64,000 nt of DNA from Cyathus striatus (Eukaryota > Basidiomycota > Agaricomycetes > Agaricales > Nidulariaceae): the NCBI GenBank assembly GCA_025738555.1, contig JAOVFP010000017.1, forward strand, positions 2,976,001-3,040,000, in the 5' to 3' direction. A program made the translations under genes and the position numbers. The notes beneath the pieces are model-generated. The model saw only the letters and a program-made list of their open reading frames with translations, did not search any database and was not told the origin of the DNA. Of this stretch, positions 1 to 11,300 are shown in pieces (position 1 is the stretch's first letter; every line of letters begins with the position of its first letter).

Positions 1-1654
1 ACCGAGCACCGATAGGGCCGCCGTGTTTACTTACATGTTGCTTTTATTTGACATTAGCTTTAACATCTCCGCTTGCAACTGGATGTGTATTATATCATCA
101 GTGCTATATTCTGCCTTTCTATCCTACTCGCGCTCCTACATCCGGTGCTGCTCGTGTGCACAGCCCAACCATCTTCTCGGTCACAACCTATGAGATATTG
201 GGACTCTAAGCTTCCCAGTGCTGTTCCCTCAGCCCATCCTGGCTGAACATCTCCACCTCCGCCTTCAAAGCAAGTATTACACCATGTTAAATACAGTCAT
301 AAACATATATCCTTAGATATAAATAATTTACAAATTTATGCTCTTGAGATGTAAACATTTTCAACTGTGAGCGTGTTTAGTCTGCACAGAATGATATATT
401 AAAATGCTGGAGACTATCACATATAAGGTTATATTTACTGTTCTAGTGAAACAACATTCAGGATTGTCAAAAAGCGATTGGAGTGTCATATCCGAATCAA
501 ATTCTATTAATTTGTAGTATGTTAGAAATCTGATATTGCTACAGTTATTTAAACTTACTATGTAATATAGGGCGAGATCGTAGCCCGTAAATCCATAGGT
601 TACTTTTTCTCTCCCTATAACGGCACTGTAAGATTAACACATACCAATAACACAAGCTTGGGTGGTTGTACTAGAATGCACCGGGAAGTTATTGGATACT
701 TGTAAATGTATTCCAATAGGCCGTAGCAAATAGCAATGGGTGAGAAATGTTGAAAATAAGATTCATATGTACTATATAGGCCTCAAAACTCGAAATGAGC
801 TAATGCAAAATGCAATACTAAAAGTTGAGCATACCAGTGCAGAATATAATGTATCTGCTTATAATAATGTTGAAGGTAGTTAAAACGAGTTTATAAGCTG
901 TAGACTAAGGTTAGAAAAATTTAGATTGGGCTAGAGATGTGACTTTACAGGTGTAAAATGTAAGGAGTGGGTATATGACTATGATAGAACATAAAATTTT
1001 TTCAGATTGAAAATGAGTGATAAAGTATGAATGAAAGAATGAAAATGCTTGGGAATATGTTAGCATGCTTGTATATTGTGTCGCTAGAAATAAACTCTTC
1101 ATACCGGCACGCCCTGGACCTGACAAGTCAAACCCAACAACACTATTACAGCGTTAGTGCAGTTAAATATAACTTGCAGTCTATGTGAAGATCATTAACA
1201 CAGTTACATTTTTGCAGAGTGTGAACCAATACCAAAAATGAATTGTAGTAGATGGTTGTAGAAAACCATGGTATCTCGAGAATTGGAACAGCCACAATGG
1301 TTGGAGGAAACTGGGGTCTTTCAAGCTACAGTCTCCCATTTATACCTTTTCTGACAGAAAAAATGTGAATGGCAGAAAGAAACAGAAGTCTCTCAAAACT
1401 TACAAACATTTGGAATATGATTATCTCTACTAAATTAATGGATAAGGTAGTAATTTCAAATTTAAAGTTCTGTACAGGAAGTAAGCGACATGAGGATCTA
1501 TACATTACTCTTGAACAAGTAAAAGAGTCTGCAGAGCATAGGCTCTGTATCTTTCCCACTAACCTACTATTTTCACTGTGTTATATAGGCTTTACTGATT
1601 ATTACGATGGTGAACAAAGAGAAGCGGCGATAAGTATTGGACGCGACGTGTTGG
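1..1654. other. AT-rich tract without a supported gene
   Basis: I see no convincing gene here. The sequence is AT-rich, and the short open frames lack motifs, plausible splice structure or coding-like composition. It ends at the left target-site duplication of the hAT-type element. Confidence 0.5.
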
Positions 1655-2387
1655 TAGTGTTGCCACGGCTCGGCTCGGCTTGGCTACGGCTCGGCTTCTA
1701 TCGGCTAATGGCTTTTTGTATCTTGGCTTGAAGCCGAAATGAGCAGCTACGGCTTGGCTTCATCGGCTTTGGCTAGCTAATCGGCTAAGCCGTTGGCTAA
1801 GTTACCTATTTCTCTTTAGTTTCTAAACAAATATCATAATAATAGAAAATGTAAGTATTCTACTTAAAATACACTGCAAAGACGTATGCAAATAGAGAAT
1901 TAAATATTTACTACAACTGAATATTTGGCATTAATGACATTGTAGCTCAAAATACTTGGAAACGACGAAGCTTGAGGTGGAGGATTAAGTAGTTGCAGTG
2001 CTGTGAACCTGAACTTAATTAAAGTCACACTAGATCACGGCGTTATCACGTGTCGCGCATCATTACGCGTTAAGTCAATGTTAAGTAGAATGTTTGGAAG
2101 TAGTTTGCACACATAACTGAACATATTTCGATATAATGACATTTTCCAACATTTACAGTTGTATATACTTACAAACAACCAAAATGTGCTGACAAAATCA
2201 CACAACATATAAAATGTGAGAAATAGGTAGATAAGCCGCTGGCTTAGCCGGCTTTTAGCTGCAGCGAGCCGCTAAATTCTTAGCCGTCCCTCAAATGAGC
2301 CCTGAAGCCATGAAATCAGCTTGGCTCGGCTTATTTTCGGCTTGGCTTAAACGGCTAGCGGCTTTCAGCCGAGCCGTGGCAACACTA
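1655..2387. mobile_element. Non-autonomous hAT-type DNA transposon (MITE-like)
   Basis: The element is 733 bp with perfect 21-bp terminal inverted repeats: the left end reads TAGTGTTGCCACGGCTCGGC followed by T, and the right end is its exact reverse complement. It is flanked by a perfect 8-bp direct repeat CGTGTTGG (1647-1654 and 2388-2395), the target-site duplication length expected of hAT elements. Both subterminal regions are packed with GGCT/CGGCTTGGCT-like motifs in opposite orientations, as in hAT subterminal transposase-binding regions. The AT-rich centre has no transposase frame, so it would need a transposase supplied elsewhere. The perfect repeats and duplication suggest a fairly recent insertion. 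Inverted repeats and duplication are seen directly; the hAT assignment is inferred from them. Confidence 0.88.
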
Positions 2388-2395
2388 CGTGTTGG

Positions 2396-3228
2396 CATCA
2401 TCGCGTATTCCTGGTGGTAATAAGCGAATGCACATGTCCCTATCATACAAACATATCTCCAATATAGCCAAATAATACGGTCAGCCGGCAGAAAGGCCAG
2501 GCAAGACCGGGGGGGCTCGGTCTTGCTCGGTCAGGTCATGTGAACAATTTCCTATTTTGGACGGATCTCTGTTTGATCTGGTCGTAAGCGAAACATCGAC
2601 ATCGTTTCTGGGCATACCTCCCCATGCAGCATGGGCTCATAGTTTCAGAGATACGCTGGCTTTACCCCAAAGACATGTGTCGGGTAAAAGACCAGCTACT
2701 GAAACATATGTTCCTGAAGACATGACGACACGGTGGTCGATAAATAATTATAGCTCCAACGGCATTTGTTGAAAGGCACCGGCTGCAGCAAGCTAACCAA
2801 TTTCTTGTCCAAATATTTTTAAATTTAGACTGCAAACAATCAATGGAATTCATTCATCTCCATTATTTCATTCGGGTTTCTCGTCTAACTGTGCTCCGTA
2901 CGATAGTCATCTGCTTAAGCATCTGTGTCTGGGAAATCAAACCGGTACTACTTATCTTGTATCAATTTACAACCACGCGAGTCACTCGACAGTAGTAATT
3001 GATTTACGGGGACCTACTAGTAGCACTGTTATGAATTAACTGTCTTGCGCAACTGTTAGGTATCGACGATGGCGAAAAAGAGGTAAGTGAACATGGTTAA
3101 CCATGTCCATAAATAAATTCATTTGAAGTTAGTATGATTGTATACGCCTCCCTGAGATATCAGGAGATATCTCCGTTACGGTATATCAAGCAGCCGGAAT
3201 CCCATTTGGTTGTCGCAATGGACCATAT
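2396..3228. other. Intergenic, no supported gene
   Basis: Short open frames at 2557-2772 (plus) and 2662-2853 (minus) overlap each other on opposite strands and show no motif. I see nothing else I can support. Confidence 0.4.
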
Positions 3229-3420
3229 TTACAGCGCCCTGCAACATGTATAACATCCTGGCGCGCCTTCGATGGTCCATGGGAAAGGACAAGGAGGTGG
3301 GTATTCCAAACACAAATTGTCACAAGTCGCTGTTGTTGCAGGTGGGCTTATGATCGCACTGGCGTTTATGGCTTGAACCATCGAGAGACCAATGAGATAA
3401 AGCGCAAAACGTGGACACAT
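3229..3420 (-). CDS. Candidate small secreted cysteine-rich protein
   Basis: The uninterrupted frame encodes 63 residues. It begins with a short polar start and a hydrophobic stretch (about residues 5-16, FALYLIGLSMV) followed by small residues (INASA), which fits a signal peptide cleaved near residue 20-22. The remaining roughly 40 residues contain six cysteines: two near positions 33-37, one in a proline-rich stretch (PPPCPFPW), and a closing GCYTCC cluster. This layout fits a small secreted cysteine-rich protein, a class that in basidiomycetes includes effector-like and cell-surface proteins. I recognise no named family. An ATG opens the frame and no intron is needed. With no neighbour within a kilobase and no transcript data it could also be a chance frame. 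Confidence 0.45.
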   Translation of the reverse strand: MCPRFALYLIGLSMVQAINASAIISPPATTATCDNLCLEYPPPCPFPWTIEGAPGCYTCCRAL

Positions 3421-4044
3421 GGCGCGGATGGCTACGTTTTATCGGAACAGTTTACACAGCAATACACAGGAGAGTCCTTACCTTTCGAATTATACGATAT
3501 TGATTTGCCTTTTCCTAGTGAAGCATAAACGTTCTTATTCAAATTCGAGTGTTCTATTTTAAGCTTTGGCGATATGCAAGTAAGTATTCATCTTGAACAG
3601 CTTGTCAAGAAACTAGTACCTATATCGAGAGAGACGTGCCACATATCAGTCAGTTGAATACTAAATGGATGTTATCTATGATAGACCGCAGTCAGGTTGA
3701 CAGACATACAGTTACAGCCTCCGAAAAGCCACTCGAAGACATGTGTATGTAGATCAAATGCTAAGGCTCAGTACATTTAAACAGCCAGTTTCTCCGACAA
3801 TTTTTTGTGTAGGTCCGGGACACCTGAAAGGTACCGTGACAGCGTATCGGTGTAATTTGATAATTCCGAAGGCGATAACATTAACTTGAAGCGGCGTTAT
3901 GCTTCAAAGCAATTTAAAGGATTTGCAGGCTAAGAGTCCATGTCAACGTTTCTGACGTCTAAAGTTTGAGCAAGCATCGACAACCCACAGGGATAATTTG
4001 TGGGATAATAGTGGATAGCACATTGGCAACCGGAGTCCCTACTA

Positions 4045-4320
4045 CTGCACCCTTTCGACCAACTGTTCGTTGAATTACGCTGTGACGACGATGACCCTCT
4101 GTTCAAGGGTCAGTGTGATGCGTGACAAATTGAGGATCTGTTCATCACTAAATGATTTTCAGCTGAGTTTTTCACAAATAACGACGATTTTATTTTATGA
4201 TTTTAAACATCTCCTTGTACCTCTGTTCATGGGGAGCTGTGACGCGTGACGAAACGTACATTTGTTCAAGTTCACGGCACCGTGTGATGCGTTACTGAAC
4301 AGTTGGTCGAAAGGGTGCAG
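4045..4320. mobile_element. Small TA-flanked inverted-repeat element (mariner-like MITE)
   Basis: A 276-bp element is bounded by perfect 24-bp terminal inverted repeats. The left end starts CTGCACCCTTTCGACCAACT and the right end is the reverse complement. Both ends abut a TA dinucleotide (4043-4044 and 4321-4322), the target-site duplication of Tc1/mariner/pogo elements. Subterminal sequence also has short repeated words such as GTTCA and GTGATGCGT/GTGACGCGTGACG. There is no coding capacity. Superfamily assignment rests only on the TA duplication and is therefore tentative; the inverted-repeat structure itself is directly visible. Confidence 0.75.
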
Positions 4321-4322
4321 TA

Positions 4323-5164
4323 CTTACGGTGCAAGCCTGCAACAAGATTACCCTCCCGCGGGCCCCCTCTGTCGTCATTATCATCCTTGCATCGGATATC
4401 CGCTAACAGTTGCATCCCATTCCGTTTAATGTAGCAGTCCTGCATGTACATCTCGTGTACAGCTCTAAGTGCTCTACCCGGCTTGCCGTGACCGCATCAT
4501 TTAATTTTAAAGCTCCGCTTAAAGTACACGTAAGTACGTAATTTCTTGGTGTGGTTCGCAGCCAGCCCTCTGAGCCCAACAACTTGCCAACAACCCTGCC
4601 GCAACAACCCCGAGCCCTCTCTTATTGTGCACCCTCATCTGTTCGCTCCTCTCCTTAGACCCCACTGCTTTACATATACATAATTCTCCAATCTGAGGTT
4701 CTGTGCATAATTTCAAGTAAATTTCAAGAGGCAATATCGGAGGCTTCAAGTTCCAGCTGGTTCCTGTCTTCATTTTGACACTAAGCTGGCACGCACCTGC
4801 TAGACCTTCGAATCGGACTATATCACAACCATTATTGTCACGTATTGACAACACAAAGGTTAAGTAAATCTAGCGCAAACCTTAGGTGGCCAAAACGGTG
4901 TGGAATAAATAACAAAAGCTCACAGTCCGAACAGAACCACAGGCCTTGTTTGAATCACGAACCAGTCGAAAGTGTCCTGGAATCCTCTTCTTACAACTTC
5001 AGTAACCCAGCTCCACTTTCAGTCTTCCTTTCCGACATTATACTCTTTATTCGATTTTGTGGGAGTGAAGGTACTTTGATGAACACGCCTGCTTGCATTA
5101 CTACACCAGTTCCAGGTTTGCATCGTCCTCAATGTACAAATTTTAGCTCAACATAAAGCTACAA
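4323..5164. other. Intergenic, no supported gene
   Basis: Opposed open frames (4519-4854 minus, 4845-5156 plus) have no recognisable motif. Nothing else stands out. Confidence 0.35.
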
Positions 5165-5175
5165 ATGATGCACCC

Positions 5176-5865
5176 CATAGTATATACCGAAAACTACACG
5201 GATTTGAAAGGCATGCACAAGAGATTGAGCGTCGTGCCTCTCTTCTCTATCCAGAACGCGTTAATATCGACAGATATTTCCTCTCAATTTCATTTAGCCG
5301 ACTTCAAGCGCGCGTCCAAGTGATCGAGGAAGGTATAACCTTTTCCCGACAAGAATTCTTCTAAGTTAGGGAACACTTCAAGGAGAGTGAACAACAATTT
5401 ATTTGTACAACGAATTATTTCTCTCCCTTTTACTTGTTACCGGTTGAACTTATTCGTTACATTTTTCTACTTTGCCAGGCTCCTCCTTATCCTTCTGGAC
5501 CGATATGGTATTCATTCGTTGGCAATGTACTGTCAGCCAATGAGCATGTTCCTCCAATACAAGTCCTTATTTCCCAAGTCTCTACAAGGTTCAGAGACAT
5601 AGTGTATGGTTCACCTGAGCTATGGACAAATGTAAAGATCAATATTTCTAACCATGCGACACTTAGAGGACTACCAACAGTTCTAAACCACTCTACCAGA
5701 CACACTATCCATCTCACATTATGCACAATCAAAGGAAAGTCCGAAGTGGATTTACTGTTCGTATGGAACGTAGTGATACCGCACATTTATTGTGTTGGTA
5801 CTTTGAACTTGATATGCCAAGGAGATTCAAATTCAATCCCAACCCTAGCTTGTCAAACCCCTTGA
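5176..5865 (+). pseudogene. Decayed Agaricomycete F-box protein
   Basis: One reading frame runs from about 5176 to the stop at 5865 and has the usual layout of Agaricomycete F-box proteins. A charged helical leader (EIERRASLLYPERVNIDR, then a helix around RLQARVQVIEEG) precedes an F-box core (LLPVELIRYIFLLCQ) and the post-F-box signature (QVSTRFRDIVYGSPELWTNV). An in-frame TAA at 5362-5364 breaks the leader from the F-box, no start codon is obvious upstream, and the frame ends about 140 residues after the F-box where several hundred LRR-like residues would be expected. Downstream to about 6.5 kb the three frames carry only short coding-like shreds. F-box proteins recruit substrates to SCF ubiquitin ligases. 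I infer a pseudogene; an unrecognised short intron over the TAA is the alternative. Confidence 0.6.
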
Positions 5866-8800
5866 ACATGTTGAGCAGGTTACTTTCGTAGGTCTTCTTT
5901 CGGCCAATTTTTTGATTGAATCACTGTTCTCTTCAGCGATTTATCCTGTTAATAGACTTCCTAAACTGAAATTATTAAGCTTGGGGAAGAAGACTTGGAT
6001 CTGGCGGTAGTCGAACGTCCCGCCACCGGACGTCGTCTTGCAAGGTGCCCTTTACGAAACATGGAAGTCAGTTGCTCTTTTTTAATCCAGTGCGGGACTT
6101 GGCTATCACAAATTTCTTTAGAGAGTATGTGGAATTGGCATCACTGGATTTGAAAGTGTTCATGGAACAGAATGATTCGCTATGCTTCCCCCCTTTGGAC
6201 GAACCCTCATATGTATGAAAATACCATATGTTACGTTAAAATTGCAGAAGGCAACCGACCACGAAATCTTATCTTTAGTAAGTTTGAAATTGAATACTTA
6301 TATTCGTTGCACCCACTGGTGTTCCACTAGTATTGTATCATCAATATTAAGTTATGGCCCTCGTAGAACCGATGTAACCTGATGAACGATGAACCCTTTG
6401 GCTGAACATGTTGTCTGCCTTTTGACGGTAACGCCCATTCGCAAAACAATTTGAAGAAAATGCTAAAAAAATATGGATCTTTCGCAACGTCGTAAGGTAT
6501 TGTAAGCACTGGGGTAAAAGCTATTTTACTAATCGTCGCGGCCGCCTCAACGGCGATGATGCCCGAACTTCGAAGTAATCAAGTATAATTCGAAAATTTG
6601 TAGTCGCCGTTCAGTTTCTTGACAAAAATTTCCGGTTTAAATATCCTACTAGCCCGAGGTCCTCTTCTGAACTTTACTTACATTAATCATTACGGGAACC
6701 GGAAGGTCTACTCTTAGCATTCAAATTTCCGCGGATCGCCGTATGTATTCTCAGGTAATTTTGCAGGTATCAGTGATGCATGCCTTCAGGCGTTTTCGTG
6801 ACCCCTGTAAGTAGACTATAAGTAATTTTGCTTGTTGTTGGATTAATCCTGGGGTTCAGTTTTGTAACTAATTTTGAATTATCTTCGAAATCCAAGATTC
6901 TTTCTGTTCAGGCCTAGGTTCAGATTCAGAAGCCATCTTGCACGATGTACAATATCACTAATGCCGTAGTCATCCAGTCGACACGTGTATTACTCCTTTG
7001 AAAGTTTGAATTGTTCTTTCTGTGTTCCTGAAGGCTCCTTCCTGTTCCTCCCAATTGTCCGATTCAATATTCACCAGATAGAAACGAAATCTTACTGAAT
7101 AAGTAACATGATGGACGACCTTTCAACTTAAAAAGTTGCTCCAGCACCAGGTGAGTTTGAATAGTTTGAATATTTAACATGATGGGTACTTCTTTGCACT
7201 GTGAATTTGCTGTGAATAGTTGCATCTTGTTCAAGGCGAACAGGGTAAGTATGATCAAAGTATGATACTAGGCGCCCGAGATCGCCACCATTTTGTCACC
7301 GAGTACGCCGATCCAGGAGGATTGGCACGTCAGAACCACTTTAGTATGTGTGAAACTTAAATCAACGCGTGTAATCATTTCGGCTAGATCCCAAAAGAAC
7401 CCAGCGGCTGAGCAGACCGAAGCGTCGGTGACGCTCTTTGCGTGCAAAGTTCTATCTCGCTAAGCAAATATATATTTGTGATTGAAAGGGCTTTTGGAAT
7501 ATTTCCAGAGCAGCAGACACTCGCGTCGTATGCTATCGTATGGTGTTCCTCCTCCAATTGCATCAGAAGGGTATATCGGAAGGGAATGAGTTTTCCGGCT
7601 TTCGGTCCCGGCATGAGGTTACGCGATTTATTGGTAATTTCCATTCTCGTGAAGTCGCACCCTCACATGGCCCATATCCTAGAAATCCCAGCTCACACAG
7701 ATTTCAGGAAGGAGGATAGCGTCAGACCAGTGCATTCATGATCCTGATCCTAACCATTTGTGATACGATTTATAGTTCATCGCATGATCTACGTTCGAAA
7801 TTCATCAGGCAATGCAAGTGTGATTGATAAATAAAGCCACCGTAAGTGATGAAAGGTGCGTGTCAGTGGGTAAATAGAGGCTTACAGATGCAGTGGATCC
7901 GGTCGTGAGTATCTGCAGCAGAAAAATACCCAAGGACTCATTACAGTGGGCCACACACAGACATACGTGTATTATTTGAATCTGGGAATTATACCTGACA
8001 TATTCCAGAATTAATCTTCTGTTGTAGGTTCCGTCCTGCATGATAGATTTAGAGGACCCTTCATTCTCAAGTTGTGGAGCTAATGGACAACGTCTTCGCT
8101 ATTTTTACCTTACTGTACTCTCGGCACTGTCGGTGTCGGATGTCACATTCCGACAGAAGACAAGCTTGTGTAAGATCCTGTTCTACGATTCTTCAGAGCC
8201 CCAAAAATATATTCGCAGTTCACTTACCCAATAACCACTGGTATCGCCAGCGCTGTACGCAGGTTCCCTCAGCGGATAGAGATCTCCGACTCTCAAGCGT
8301 ATCATAGTATTTTTACTAGTAGTTACTTATCAACTATCCGCTGTTCCATGAGGAGAGCCTACAGAATTGCAAATAATAGTTAGTCAAGGGTATGATGGAT
8401 ATCTAATTATAAAAACATCGATTTGAGGAAATATACACAAAAGAAGGCGTGTTTCGTAACGGAATGGAAATAAATGATATCTGTAAGTGCTAGCGGCGGA
8501 GATACGCATCAATCAACTGGGATGTCCACTCTATAATAATACTCATACCTTGGGCGTACCTGGCATGTCTTTCATTCGCTGACAGCCCGCTGATAGTTAA
8601 AGATACAACACTGAACAGGCTACAGCAAGCGGCTTGAAGCGGTTTTAGGATAAGCGTAGTCTGTACCAACTACAACGTTAATCATCATTAAATGTCAATT
8701 AACCAAGGATTTTAACATACAGAGCATTTCTGACAGTGAGATTTCGCGTCGCGTACATTGTTGTACTCAAAGCACATGCCTTGCTGGATTATGTTTCGAA

Positions 8801-9706
8801 TTTACGGCCTGGTCACGGGTAGTTATAGCGATACGCATCAATATTATACTTGAGTTGGAACTGGGCCATGGGGTGTAAGACCCGCTTAGTGCTTGTCAGT
8901 ATGACAGACTTTAGCACCGGTACTTGACGTTCCGATTTCTGTATGCGGCGTCTCGTTGGTAGTTACCAATTTCGGATCCTTCAAACCCGCATAAAACTCG
9001 CGGACACGGTCTTCAGCGGAGAGAACTCACCTCGTCCATTACAATAATCCTTGATCCGTTGCATGATACTATTGGTAGCGATAATGTAGCACAGAAGTGT
9101 CTCATTCTCCGAGGGAGTAGGAACTTTGCAGTGGAAGAAAGAACATGTCGCCATTTGTCGGAGAATAGCAAGGAGAACATACAACGATGATATAATTTAC
9201 AAATGCGCGATGCACGGATTCGGAGGAGATTGATATGATTTGCGATACATCAGATGATGCGTCTGACCCTGGCACTCTTTATGCAAAGTGAGATGGTGGC
9301 AACATAGCAGAAACTAGAGACGTACTGGTATGATACTGCAGAATTCGCGTGTTGTCTCGTATTGTTTGTTCGAAATTTGCGTTAGTCTTTGTAAAAGCTG
9401 GCTTAGGGGGTGGATTGCCAATAACGGCAAGTGAACAAAGTTTTTGCGCGCTGACCGCTCATATGTTAATTTGTCCGTAAAAATCACAGCTCACCGCCAC
9501 GAACGGAGAGCAAAGAACAAGTTCTGAGTGGCAGGATTTTTAAAACCTGAGATCTCGTTTTCAAGAAGATTGGGAAATACAGATGAAATCCTAAGAAAAG
9601 CTTCACAAACTAATCATACATATTCCTATACTGATCGTAAAAGTCTATTGAGTACATCGTCAGTGACGTCCAAAAGCTCTGTCAGTAACAACGCAAGACA
9701 CTTACC
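5866..9706. other. Long tract without a supported gene
   Basis: The first 600 bases are probably the eroded 3' part of the F-box pseudogene. Beyond that, frames at 7384-7741, 8040-8307 and 8981-9184 are short, unmatched and often overlap on opposite strands. The frame at 8981-9184 (minus) contains a good GTGAGT donor and could be an exon of an unrecognised gene. No transposase, RNA gene or known protein motif was recognised. Confidence 0.4.
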
Positions 9707-10909
9707 CTAATCCAAAGCAACACTATAAACACCTGCAGCAACCTTCCTCCACTGCTCCCGGTTTCTAGCGAACTCCTCTGCATATTCGACTTCGAGGTGG
9801 TGTAATCTCTTACCAACGATAACCAGGCTATGCAGCGGGCTACCAAATTCGTCCGCGGGAGTTTCAGAGAGCTCGCGTAAGGTGCCAGCAATAATCTTCT
9901 GTCCTACGTCGCCATTCACGTTGCTCGCGAACCCACCTACACGAGACAGTGCAATGGCAAGAGTATTATCAGGATCGAGAATTCCTTCCTTGCGATTGGA
10001 CTCGACTTCAATGAGCTGTGAGACAGCGAGAGAGATAGACATGTATCGTGGGGGCTCGTAGATCTTCCGGCCTCTAATTTAAATGGGTTCTTATCAGTCC
10101 AAGGGTTCTCGGTTTCCAAAGAAACCAGCGTCAATTCCGGTCGTCACCTTGCCAAGTTTTCTTCGCTCTGTTCTTTCACTTTAATATCCAATAGAACAAG
10201 GGTGTGCATTCCGAGTTTGACGTTTTCGGCAATTCTGTCATAAAATGAGTCGGGTCGCCAGGAGTCGGTGAAGAAAACGAGGGAGACAGCTTGGCCAAAG
10301 TTGTATAGCTGCAACCCGCAGGCGCCGATGGCGTTCATGATGGACGCATTGTGAATGATGCTTGTGGGTATACGGAGAGTTCGGGCACGTAGAATTATAT
10401 CCGTGTGCGTTGTCGCGCTGCCGAAATAGCTCGTAGTTAGTCACGCATGGTTAAGAATGAATGAGGGACATGGACGACGAACCCGAAGGGATCACCCACA
10501 ACGAGGAGGGCGACATTCTCCTTGTCGGCATTGGCTAGTATTTCATCGCTCTGTGTTTCGACCATATCTCGGTCCGCAAGAATGATGGGCTTTTCGTAGA
10601 ACGCTTCCTTGTGTCATCGATTGGCGATGTGAAGAGATAGAGACAGCAGGGAAGAGGGCATACGAGACGTTCTTTGGAAATCATAAGGATACTCGTGTAG
10701 GCTTCGAGGTAGACTCGTGAGCACGATTTGACTGCCTAGAATGGGTTAGATGAGGCCTAAGTCAGCTCGGGTTTGAAGGAGGAATCAGCGGGCTAGATGG
10801 ACAGGATGGAGCATATGGTGTAGATGGAGGGTGGCAGATGACATACCTCCAGGCCTCTGACAGTGATGTCTTTCTCGTCGCAGAGCCCGAGTCCAATGAT
10901 ATAGAGCAT
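9707..10909 (-). CDS. DPH5: Diphthine synthase (diphthamide biosynthesis methyltransferase)
   Basis: This enzyme uses S-adenosylmethionine to methylate the modified histidine of translation elongation factor 2 in the cytosol, the second step of diphthamide formation. The ATG opens with the family start [20 protein letters not shown], and spliced exons continue with [20 protein letters not shown], a glycine turn LLVVGDPFG, then [58 protein letters not shown], a long helix ending [13 protein letters not shown], and [20 protein letters not shown]. All are classic DPH5 signatures. At least four introns of 60-75 bases separate them. A stretch after SRVG (FASNVNGD) and a C-terminal tail of about 20 residues look extra relative to the family. 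A CT-rich tract on the coding strand lies just before the ATG. Confidence 0.93.
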
Positions 10910-10911
10910 AT

Positions 10912-10985
10912 TTTGAAGTGAAAGTAAGAAGAAATGAAAGAAAATGAAAGAAAGAAAAGGAAAGAATAGAAATGATAAGATAAGA
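10912..10985 (-). promoter_or_regulatory. Pyrimidine-rich leader of DPH5
   Basis: Immediately upstream of the DPH5 ATG the coding strand is almost pure CT (on the plus strand a run of GAAA/GAAG repeats). CT-rich tracts next to the transcription start are typical of fungal promoters of constitutively expressed genes. The promoter role is inferred. Confidence 0.4.
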
Positions 10986-11300
10986 TCTGAGATGCGATCA
11001 ATTGTGTGTGCATGCGCCGGATCAAACACGCACTAAACCCCGCTCGGTGTGCTCGGTGATCAAAACTTGACTTCGTGCACAGATTCACCACTGCCCGATC
11101 CGGGATTCCACACCCTGCCATACCAGATACCCATTCCCAGTCCAACTCTGTACCAGTCTAGCTTTTCTGCATTCATTCTCGCAATTAACCTACAAAATGC
11201 ACCTATATATATCCCTTTCCTCCCCTTATTTACATCTCTTGTACATCCATCCTCCCCCCTGTGGCATGTACCTGCCCTCCCCGTACTCTCCTAACACGAT

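Noticed and set aside
1369..1731. 120-codon plus-strand open frame
   Set aside because: It runs across the left end of the hAT-type element, so its second half is transposon sequence; no motif and no splice logic.
8981..9184. 67-codon minus-strand frame with a GTGAGT donor
   Set aside because: It could be an exon, but no partner exon, domain or start context could be joined to it.
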